A stretch of 64,000 nt of DNA, taken from Actinoplanes sp. M2I2 (lineage in GTDB: Bacteria > Actinomycetota > Actinomycetes > Mycobacteriales > Micromonosporaceae). Positions within the stretch are counted from its first letter, which is position 1, and each line of letters begins with the position of its first letter. The notes under the pieces were generated by a model, which saw only the letters and a program-made list of their open reading frames with translations, made no database searches and was not told where the DNA came from. The stretch covers positions 1-64,000 of the forward strand of contig NZ_JALPVJ010000012.1 of the NCBI RefSeq assembly GCF_023544445.1, written 5' to 3'. This document shows positions 16,402-22,627 of this stretch, one piece after another. A program made the position numbers and the translations under genes.

Positions 16402-17588
16402 TACTTCTCTCTCTGCTTCACGGACGGTCCGGCACGGCGGGGCTCCAGCACCCGGGCGACGTCGCCCACGCGCAGAACTCCCACCACATCCTCGCCCGAG
16501 GTGACGACGTATTGCGCGGCAGGGTGCGCCTGCAACGCGCGCACGACCTGCTCGCCGGTGAGCCCCAGCGGCAGCGCGGGCACGGCGTCGCGCGAACGGG
16601 ACACGCTGTCGACGGCCACCCACGGGCGCCGGTCGACCGGGACGCGCTCGGCGGCGACCGGATCGACCAGAGCCGTGAGGTTACCGGCCGAGTCCGACAC
16701 GGCCAGCACCACGTCGGGTCGCGGGTCCTGCGAGCGGCGGCGCTGGGCCTCCCCGAGCGGGGTGCCGGCCGGCACGGTGAGCAGCGGCCGGGCCAGGCCG
16801 GCCAGGTCGACCAGCGGGAAACGGCGGGTCATCCGGGCCAGCCGGATCGACTGCCCGGCGCCCTGCCACAGCGTGAACACGACCAGCAGCACGAACAACA
16901 ACCCGATCAGGGTGAGCGTGCCCAGGCGGTAGAACCAGAAGGCGGTCATGCCGGTGCCGAACGCGATGAGCCGCCCGGCCCAGCCGGCCGCCTCGGTGGC
17001 GCGGTCGCGGTCCTTGAGCATCGCCCACAGACCCGCGCGCAGCGCCCGCCCGCCGTCGAGCGGCAGACCCGGCAGCACGTTGAAGACGGCCACGAGGATG
17101 TTGCTGGCGGCCAGCTGGAACGCGATCTGGCCGGCCATCGTCCGGTCCGGCAGCGCGACGAACGCGGCCGTGGCGATCCCGCCGAGCAGCAGGCTCACGG
17201 CCGGGCCGGCCAGACTGACCAGGGCGTCGACCCGGGGCGTGGGCGCGTCCCGGTCCATCTCGGTCCAGCCGCCCAGCAGCTCCAGCGTGATGCCGCGGAC
17301 CCCGATGCGGAAACGGCGGGCGGTCAGCGCGTGGCCCAGCTCGTGCAGCAGCACCGAGCCGAGCAGGCACACCACGAACCCGAAACCCACCAGGTACGCC
17401 ACCGGGCCGGGCAGGTCGAGCTGACCCCGGACGTAGTTGCCGTAGACGACCGTCACCAGCACCGCGAGCAGGATCATCGACCCGTTGACGAAGATCGGGA
17501 TGCCGAGCACGTGGCCCACCGGCCGGGCCGGGCGGCCCGTCCGCCGCCGCTGCCTCGCCCCGTTGCCGCCCGCCGCGCTGTCAGTCAC
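16401..17588 (-). CDS. M50 family site-2-type protease with CBS domains
   Basis: An integral membrane zinc metalloprotease that cleaves within membranes. The 395-residue protein has about six transmembrane helices at residues 25-260. The zinc motif is H82-E-L-G-H86 (in LLHELGHAL) and the third ligand motif is LDGG at 177-180. The C-terminal third (about 275-385) is a CBS-domain pair, which typically senses adenine nucleotides and gates the protease. The substrate is unknown; anti-sigma factors are typical for the family. It overlaps the trmI start and is divergent from the RecB-like gene. Confidence 0.92.
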   Translation of the reverse strand: MTDSAAGGNGARQRRRTGRPARPVGHVLGIPIFVNGSMILLAVLVTVVYGNYVRGQLDLPGPVAYLVGFGFVVCLLGSVLLHELGHALTARRFRIGVRGITLELLGGWTEMDRDAPTPRVDALVSLAGPAVSLLLGGIATAAFVALPDRTMAGQIAFQLAASNILVAVFNVLPGLPLDGGRALRAGLWAMLKDRDRATEAAGWAGRLIAFGTGMTAFWFYRLGTLTLIGLLFVLLVVFTLWQGAGQSIRLARMTRRFPLVDLAGLARPLLTVPAGTPLGEAQRRRSQDPRPDVVLAVSDSAGNLTALVDPVAAERVPVDRRPWVAVDSVSRSRDAVPALPLGLTGEQVVRALQAHPAAQYVVTSGEDVVGVLRVGDVARVLEPRRAGPSVKQREK

Positions 17589-17650
17589 GGCGTCGATGCT
17601 ACGGAGTCGTCCTGGGAAGTCCCGGGGCGCGTTTTGTCGTACCCCTGCCC

Positions 17651-17656
17651 TAGCCT
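17651..17656 (+). promoter_or_regulatory. -10 element of the RecB-family gene, leaderless type
   Basis: TAGCCT lies 7 nt before the ATG at 17664, and there is no Shine-Dalgarno sequence, so the mRNA is probably leaderless. Confidence 0.45.
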
Positions 17657-17663
17657 TTTCCCC

Positions 17664-18710
17664 ATGACGGCACCGACGGTCTCCCCCACCGACCCTGCGG
17701 CTGACAGTGACTCAGCTGACAGCGACACTCCGGCTCCACACTCGGGGCCCTCGCTGTCGCCGTCGCGTGCGGCCGACTTCAAGACCTGCCCGCTGCTGTT
17801 CCGCTTCCGCACGGTCGATCGCCTCCCCGAGCAGCCCACCGCCGACCAGGTGCGCGGCACGCTGGTGCACGCCGTTCTCGAGGCCTTGTTCGACCTGCCC
17901 GCGGCCGACCGCACCCCCGCCGCCGCGGCGGCGCTGGTCGCCCCGTCGTGGGAGCGGCTGCTGGCCGAGGAACCGGCGCTGGCCGAGATCTTCGCCGCCG
18001 CCACCGGCGACCCGGCCCCACCCACGCTGCTCGACGCGGCCCCGGCCGGCGACCTGTTGGTCGACCCGGCTGCCGCCTCGGCCGAGATCGACGCGACCGG
18101 GGGCGTCACCGCGACCGCCGACGGGCACGCCCGGCTGGCCGCGTTCCTGTCCAGCGCCCAGGCCCTGCTGCCCGGCTACTTCGCCGTCGAGGACCCGCGC
18201 CGCCTCGAGCCCGCCGAGCGCGAGACGCTGGTGTCCACCCTGGTCGACGAGGAGCTGCTGATCCGCGGCTACATCGACCGGCTCGACGTGTCGCCGGCCG
18301 GCGACCTCCGCGTGGTCGACTACAAGACCGGCGGCGCGCCGCGCGAGGCCTTCGAGGGTCGCGCCCTGTTCCAGCTGAAGTTCTACGCCCTGGTGCTCTG
18401 GCGCACCCGTGGCGTCGTCCCCCGGGTGCTGCGCCTGGTCTACCTGAAAGACGCCGAGGCCTGCGACTACAGCCCCGACGCCGAGGAGCTGGAACGCTTC
18501 GAGCGCACGCTGGTGGCCCTGTCCGAGGCCATCGAGCGGGCGAAGCGTGAGCAGAACTTCCCGCCCAAGCCCAGCCGCCTCTGCGGCTGGTGCAGCCACC
18601 AGGCGCTGTGCCCGGCGTTCGGCGGCACACCCCCGCCCTACCCGGCCGCGCCCGGCGCCTCCGCCGATCCCCTGCCGGCCGGCCCGGCCGACGACGACCG
18701 CCTGGCCTGA
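17664..18710 (+). CDS. RecB-family PD-(D/E)xK exonuclease with iron-sulfur cysteines
   Basis: A 348-residue single-domain nuclease of the Cas4/AddB-RecB type. Four cysteines, C42 and C307, C310, C316 (CGWCSHQALC), would hold a 4Fe-4S cluster that staples the fold. The nuclease residues are H69 in GTLVHAVLE, the acidic IDRLD, and VVDYKTG. Such stand-alone proteins are common next to trmI in actinobacteria (Rv2119-like in mycobacteria). It presumably acts in DNA repair. It is divergent from the M50 gene and followed 60 nt later by the response regulator. Confidence 0.88.
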   Translation: MTAPTVSPTDPAADSDSADSDTPAPHSGPSLSPSRAADFKTCPLLFRFRTVDRLPEQPTADQVRGTLVHAVLEALFDLPAADRTPAAAAALVAPSWERLLAEEPALAEIFAAATGDPAPPTLLDAAPAGDLLVDPAAASAEIDATGGVTATADGHARLAAFLSSAQALLPGYFAVEDPRRLEPAERETLVSTLVDEELLIRGYIDRLDVSPAGDLRVVDYKTGGAPREAFEGRALFQLKFYALVLWRTRGVVPRVLRLVYLKDAEACDYSPDAEELERFERTLVALSEAIERAKREQNFPPKPSRLCGWCSHQALCPAFGGTPPPYPAAPGASADPLPAGPADDDRLA

Positions 18711-18741
18711 CCGCCCAGCCCGACCCCCTAGGGTTGCCGCC

Positions 18742-18774
18742 ATGCCTTCCACGCGCGCCCGGGACGCCCGGTGA
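18742..18774 (+). CDS. Candidate 10-residue leader ORF coupled to the response regulator
   Basis: ATG at 18742 encodes MPSTRARDAR and its TGA overlaps the GTG start of the response regulator in a GTGA junction. TAGGGT at 18729-18734 lies 7 nt before this ATG, fitting a leaderless transcript. The regulator GTG itself has no ribosome-binding site, so a coupled leader would explain its translation. This is inference from signals only. Confidence 0.35.
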   Translation: MPSTRARDAR

Positions 18775-19817
18775 CCGCACCGCGGCCCCTGCGGGTCCTG
18801 CTGGCCGACGCGGCGCCCCTGCAGCGCTCGGGCCTCCGCGCCGTGCTGACGGCAGCGCCGCACCGCGCGACCGCGCCGCCACCCGCCGGCGACGCGAGCA
18901 TGCCGCCCGATGGCGACGCGGCAGCAGCCAGGACGCTGCCCGGCAGAGCCACGGAAACGGCCGGGATGCAGCTCGGCGACGATGCAGGGACGGCGGCCGG
19001 GACGTTCCGGGCCCGCAACTCCGAGGCGGGGACATCACACGGCGGCGGCCCGGCAGCTCACGGCGGCGGCCCGGCAGCTCACGGCGGCGGCCCGGCGGCT
19101 CACGGCGGCGGGTCGGCCGCATACGGTCGCGGTGCAGCGGCTCACGGCGGCAGCTCGGCAGCTCACGACGGCAGCTCGGCAGCCCACGGCGGCGGCCCGG
19201 CGGCTCACGGGGGTAGCTCGGCGGCGCACGGCGAGATCGTGGTGGCGGCCGAGACCGGTGACGGCGGCGAGGCGGTGGAACTGGCCCGGCGCCTGCTCCC
19301 CGACGTGCTGATCACCGACCTGACCCTGCCCCGCCTGGACGGGCTGGGCGTCACCCGCGCTGTCGTGGCGGCCGGCCTGCCGGTGCGCGTGCTGATCGTC
19401 ACCGACCACGACACCGACGAGGACGTGCTCGCGGCGATCGCCGCCGGGGCGGCCGGTTACGTGTGCAAGGACGCGCCGGCCGACGAGCTCGTCGCCACCG
19501 TTCGCGCGATCGCCGCCGGCGGCGCGGTCGTCACCCCGATGGTGCTGGCCCGCATCCTGACCCGTGTCGCCGAGGCGCTGCCCGCCCCCGAGACCACCAC
19601 GTCGTCCAAGCTGGACTCGCTGACCGAACGCGAGCGCGAGGTTCTCGTCCACGTGGCCCGCGGCCATTCGAACGCCGAGATCGCCGCGGCCCTGCAGGTC
19701 GGCGAGACAACCATCAAGACGCACGTCGGTCACGTCCTCACCAAGCTGCGCCTGCGCGACCGCACCCAGGCGGTGGTGCTCGCCTACGAGACCGGACTGG
19801 TCAAGCCGGGCGCCTGA
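18771..19817 (+). CDS. NarL/FixJ-family response regulator with repeat-filled receiver domain
   Basis: A 348-residue regulator; relatives are about 215 residues. The first receiver strand and helix (RVLLADAAPLQRSGL, 8-22) are followed by about 115 extra residues, including nine heptads (HGGGPAA type) at 90-152. The receiver then resumes with EIVVAAETGDGGEAVELA, the phospho-acceptor strand DVLITDL, switch residue T in LIVTDH and the lysine in YVCKDAP. One aspartate of the usual N-terminal pair is alanine (AD-A-A). The C-terminal LuxR-type helix-turn-helix (LTEREREVLVHVARGHSNAE, then TIKTHVGHVLTKL) is intact. No kinase gene is adjacent. The GTG start overlaps the stop of a possible leader. Confidence 0.85.
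   Translation: MTAPRPLRVLLADAAPLQRSGLRAVLTAAPHRATAPPPAGDASMPPDGDAAAARTLPGRATETAGMQLGDDAGTAAGTFRARNSEAGTSHGGGPAAHGGGPAAHGGGPAAHGGGSAAYGRGAAAHGGSSAAHDGSSAAHGGGPAAHGGSSAAHGEIVVAAETGDGGEAVELARRLLPDVLITDLTLPRLDGLGVTRAVVAAGLPVRVLIVTDHDTDEDVLAAIAAGAAGYVCKDAPADELVATVRAIAAGGAVVTPMVLARILTRVAEALPAPETTTSSKLDSLTEREREVLVHVARGHSNAEIAAALQVGETTIKTHVGHVLTKLRLRDRTQAVVLAYETGLVKPGA
19038..19226 (+). repeat. Nine 21-bp in-frame tandem repeats inside a receiver domain
   Basis: Nine units of 21 bp encode heptads of the type HGGGPAA, with variants HGGGSAA, YGRGAAA, HGGSSAA and HDGSSAA. Units 1-3 are almost identical at DNA level, which points to recent expansion. The frame is kept throughout. Confidence 0.9.
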
Positions 19818-20106
19818 AGCCGTGCGGTCGCTGCGAGGTCCGGCCCCCGAACCCGCAGACCACGCAGCCCGCAAACCACGCAACCCGCAGACCCCGCAGA
19901 CCACACAGCCCGCCCTCCTCAGGGGGCTCCCCCGCTGTTCATTATCGCGGAAAGCCGCATGATCCTGCGGGTGAGGAGCGCCGGGCTGTGGACAACCGGG
20001 GACTGTGGACAACCGAGAACTGTCGACAACACCCGGCTGCCGACCCAGCGCCCGGGCCGGGGCGAAATCCCGGCTCGGGCGGGCGGCGATGGGCGGGCGG
20101 CGACAG
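19818..20106. other. Convergent intergenic region rich in short repeats
   Basis: The gap between the response regulator and the small DUF4097-linked gene. Positions about 19850-19915 hold degenerate direct repeats of CCCGCAGACCACGCAG type. Positions 19987-20029 hold three DnaA-box-like elements. There is no supported gene. Confidence 0.5.
19987..20029. repeat. Three DnaA-box-like sites with 17-bp period
   Basis: TGTGGACAA at 19987 and 20004 is the complement of the actinobacterial consensus DnaA box TTGTCCACA; a one-mismatch copy TGTCGACAA is at 20021. The starts are exactly 17 bp apart and the flanks (CTGTGGACAACCGGGGA type) are also repeated. The cluster lies between convergent genes, not near dnaA. 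Confidence 0.65.
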
Positions 20107-20247
20107 TCAGTCGGACCGGCGGGGGTTCGGGGTGGGGCCCCGGCTCACCGGCCAGTCCGGCGGGGTGAACCGGCCGGCCCGCTTGCGACCGGCGGTGAGG
20201 CGGCGGCGTACGGAGCTTTCCAGGTTGAAGCGGTTGTCGGGGAGCAT
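20107..20247 (-). CDS. Small basic protein coupled to the DUF4097 gene
   Basis: A 46-residue protein starting MLPDNRFNLESSVRRRLTAG, rich in arginine and proline. Its ATG shares a base with the TGA stop of the DUF4097 gene (TGATG), a classic coupled junction, and GAAAGGAAGG lies about 8 nt upstream. No domain is recognisable. It probably forms the third gene of an operon with the ribbon-helix-helix regulator and the DUF4097 protein. Confidence 0.5.
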   Translation of the reverse strand: MLPDNRFNLESSVRRRLTAGRKRAGRFTPPDWPVSRGPTPNPRRSD

Positions 20248-21062
20248 CAGGCGGCCTTCCTTTCGGCGGTGGCGCGGTGCAGGTGGATGTCGCCGCTGGC
20301 GGTGCGGACGGTCAGTTCGATGGTCGGGCCGTCGGTGGTCGGCGGGGCGACGCCCTGCTGGGTCAGGTCGGTGATGGTGCGGCCGGAGGCGGTGCTCACG
20401 TCGAGCCACACGCCCGCGCCGGGCTCGATGCCGACCTGGACGTCGCCGGACGCGGTCTTGATCAGGCTCTGGCCTTCGCGCAGCCGGCCGACCCGGATGT
20501 CGCCGGAGGCGGTGGAGGCGCGGAGCGCGCCGTCGATGCCGTCGAAGCTCAGGTCTCCGCTGGCCGACTTCGCCGCGACGTCACCGGTGACGTCGCCGAC
20601 GCGTACGTCTCCGGAGGCGACGCTGACGCGCAGCGAGCCGCCGATGCGGCCGATGCGCAGGTCTCCGCTGGCGCTGTCCACACCGGCGTCACCGGCGGCC
20701 TCGTCGATCTGGACGTCGGCCGAGGCGACGTCCAGGGTGACCGTGTTCCAGTTGCCGGTGGCGGTCACGTCGGCCGAGGCGCTCTTGCCGGCCACCGAAC
20801 TGCCCGCGGGCACCCGGACGGTGATGGCCAGCTTCGGGGTCCGGCGCAGCGACCACGACATGGTGCCGGACTCCCCGACGATCAGGGTGTCGCCCTCGAG
20901 CAGTACGGAAGTCTTGTCGGCGGCCTCGCGGGAGGTGTCCTTGCCGTCCATCGGCTCGACCGTGACCTGGATGTCGTCGCGGTCCTCGGCCGAGAGCCGG
21001 ACGACTCCGTTGCGGGCGTGCAGCGCCACGGTGACGGGGGTGGGGTGCGGGAACTCGTACAT
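20247..21062 (-). CDS. DUF4097 family beta-strand repeat protein (putative adhesin type)
   Basis: A 271-residue protein. From about residue 90 it is built of repeated blocks of some 19-20 residues with the core ASGD followed by a strand (SASGDLRIG, VASGDVRVG, SASGDLSFD, TASGDIRVG, TASGDVQVG, TASGDIHLH), as expected for a right-handed beta-helix. No signal peptide or membrane helix is present, so it is probably cytoplasmic despite the adhesin label given to this family. The ATG at 21062 fits the family N terminus (MYEFPHPTPVTVALHARNG). Downstream of the ribbon-helix-helix gene, likely in one operon. Confidence 0.82.
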   Translation of the reverse strand: MYEFPHPTPVTVALHARNGVVRLSAEDRDDIQVTVEPMDGKDTSREAADKTSVLLEGDTLIVGESGTMSWSLRRTPKLAITVRVPAGSSVAGKSASADVTATGNWNTVTLDVASADVQIDEAAGDAGVDSASGDLRIGRIGGSLRVSVASGDVRVGDVTGDVAAKSASGDLSFDGIDGALRASTASGDIRVGRLREGQSLIKTASGDVQVGIEPGAGVWLDVSTASGRTITDLTQQGVAPPTTDGPTIELTVRTASGDIHLHRATAERKAA

Positions 21063-21148
21063 GAGGGGTCTCTCTTCCTGCCGGATGAGGGCATGCGGAT
21101 GAGGCTCGACCCTCACCGAGGGTCAAGGTCAAGCAGGGAGGGCGGGGG

Positions 21149-21691
21149 TCAGGCCTGGAAGTAGCCGGTCACCCGCTTCGGGTTACGGCCACCAGGCGAG
21201 CCACCGGGCGGGCCACCGGGCCGGCCACCGGAAAAGGGGAACGGGGGCGGTGCCGGCGCGTTGACCGCGGCGGTCACCGCGCGCACCAGCCATGCGTTGA
21301 CCGAGATGCCCTCGGCTGCCGCCGTCTGTTCGACGTGGGTCTTCAGCGCTTCGGGCATCCGCAGGGTGAGCCGGGTCAGGTCGCCCGCGTCCGGTGGGAG
21401 CGGGGCGGCCGGCGGCGCCGGCGGGGTCGGCGGCGCCGGCGGCTCGGGGACGTGGTGGTTGACCACGAGGTCGGCCTCGCGGCCGCGCAGCCGCACCTCG
21501 ACGCTGGCGTCAGGCAGCCGCGTGGTGATCTCGGCGGCGGCGTCGGACAGCGCCTCGAGCAGCGCCAGCCGGGCGGACGACTCGAGGGAGTGCCCGAGCA
21601 GTTCGGCGGCGCGGCTCGTCTCGGGGCCGGCCGGCGCCGCGGCGGCGGCGAGGTCCGCCCGGAGCGTTTCGAGGTACGGCGTCAGGTCCAT
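21149..21691 (-). CDS. Ribbon-helix-helix (HicB/Arc-like) regulator
   Basis: A 180-residue protein. The N-terminal half (1-80) is helical plus a short strand region (ASVEVRLRGREADLVVNH); a proline-rich linker follows (PEPPAPPTPPAPPAAPLPPD); residues 101-142 form a ribbon-helix-helix domain (LTRLTLRMPEALKTHVEQTA then GISVNAWLVRAVTAAV). The tail is Gly/Pro-rich and ends RVTGYFQA. Homologues are often labelled antitoxin, but no toxin gene is adjacent; the partner is the DUF4097 protein. A promoter with repeated TGACGTCA elements sits directly upstream, consistent with autoregulation. Confidence 0.75.
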   Translation of the reverse strand: MDLTPYLETLRADLAAAAAPAGPETSRAAELLGHSLESSARLALLEALSDAAAEITTRLPDASVEVRLRGREADLVVNHHVPEPPAPPTPPAPPAAPLPPDAGDLTRLTLRMPEALKTHVEQTAAAEGISVNAWLVRAVTAAVNAPAPPPFPFSGGRPGGPPGGSPGGRNPKRVTGYFQA

Positions 21692-21697
21692 GAGACC

Positions 21698-21726
21698 ACT
21701 ATGACGTCACTCATGACGTCAGTCAA
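21698..21726 (-). promoter_or_regulatory. Promoter with twin TGACGTCA operators for the RHH-DUF4097 operon
   Basis: Read on the minus strand: -35 TTGACT (21721-21726), a 17-nt spacer, -10 CATAGT (21698-21703), then 6 nt to the ATG, so the transcript is leaderless. The spacer is filled by two adjacent 12-bp direct repeats (TGACGTCACTCA at 21702-21713, TGACGTCAGTCA at 21714-21725), each containing the palindrome TGACGTCA. A third TGACGTCA is at 21826-21833, upstream of the divergent ABC transporter. Confidence 0.65.
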
Positions 21727-21889
21727 GTGTCACACCGCAGTCACCATGACATCTCAGGGTGGACCCTGAGAGGCCCCTGGGTGCTCCCCGTACCCGAATC
21801 TCCGCGTTCCCGTACGCCCGTGGGCTGACGTCAACGCGCCGTCATACCGGAACACTGACCCCAGCAGAAACCACGACCAGGGGGCAGAG

Positions 21890-22627
21890 ATGAACGGGAC
21901 ACAGGCCGCACGCGCCGACGACGTCTGGAAGGTGTACGGCAAGGGCGAAGCGCGCGTGGTGGCGTTGCGCGGCGTGAGCGCGAACTTCGAGCGCGGCAAG
22001 TTCACCGCCATCATGGGCCCGTCGGGCAGCGGCAAGTCCACCCTCATGCACTGCCTCGCCGGCCTCGACACGGTCACCCGTGGCACGGTGCACATCGGCG
22101 GCACCGAGGTCACCGGCCTCGGCGACAAGGCGCTCACCCGGCTGCGGCGCGACCGCGTCGGCTTCATCTTCCAGCAGTTCAACCTGCTGCCGACGCTCAC
22201 CGCGGCCGAGAACATCCGGCTGCCGCTCGACATCGCCGGGAAGAAGCCCGACCCGCAGTGGTGGGACACGGTGATCGGCACGGTGGGCCTGGGCGACCGG
22301 CTCGGCCACCGGCCCAGCCAGCTCTCCGGCGGCCAGCAGCAGCGGGTGGCGTGCGCGCGGGCGCTGATGAGCCGGCCCGACGTCATCTTCGCCGACGAGC
22401 CGACCGGCAACCTGGACTCCAAGGCCGGGGCCGAGATCCTGTCGTTCCTGCGCAGCAGCGTGATGGAACACGGCCAGACGATCGTCATGGTCACCCACGA
22501 CCCGGTCGCCGCCGGCTACACCGACCGGGTGGTCTTCCTGGCCGACGGTGAGATCGTCGCCGAGCTCGACAACCCGACCCCCGAGTCGGTGCTCGAGCAG
22601 ATGAAGGCCGGGGAGGTGCTCGTCTGA
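21890..22627 (+). CDS. ABC transporter ATP-binding protein (MacB/LolD type)
   Basis: A 245-residue ATPase for the adjacent FtsX-like permease. Walker A is GPSGSGKST near residue 44, the signature LSGGQQQR near 144, and Walker B VIFADEPTGNLDSK follows with the DEPTGNLD form typical of lipoprotein/macrolide exporters. The Q-loop is FQQFNLLPTLTA. Its stop overlaps the permease ATG (TGATG). The start is an ATG after GGGGGCAG. The TGACGTCA element 57 nt upstream may link its control to the divergent regulator. Confidence 0.95.
   Translation: MNGTQAARADDVWKVYGKGEARVVALRGVSANFERGKFTAIMGPSGSGKSTLMHCLAGLDTVTRGTVHIGGTEVTGLGDKALTRLRRDRVGFIFQQFNLLPTLTAAENIRLPLDIAGKKPDPQWWDTVIGTVGLGDRLGHRPSQLSGGQQQRVACARALMSRPDVIFADEPTGNLDSKAGAEILSFLRSSVMEHGQTIVMVTHDPVAAGYTDRVVFLADGEIVAELDNPTPESVLEQMKAGEVLV

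Noticed and set aside
19038..19226. 21-bp repeats as a CRISPR array or frameshift artefact
   Set aside because: There are no spacers and the frame is continuous from receiver to DNA-binding domain, so it is an in-frame coding repeat.
19987..20029. DnaA-box cluster as a chromosomal origin
   Set aside because: Only three boxes are present, there is no AT-rich unwinding region, and dnaA, dnaN, recF or rpmH are not near.
21149..21691. A toxin-antitoxin pair based on the HicB-like regulator
   Set aside because: No HicA or other toxin gene is adjacent. The co-transcribed gene is DUF4097 and the domain is generic ribbon-helix-helix.
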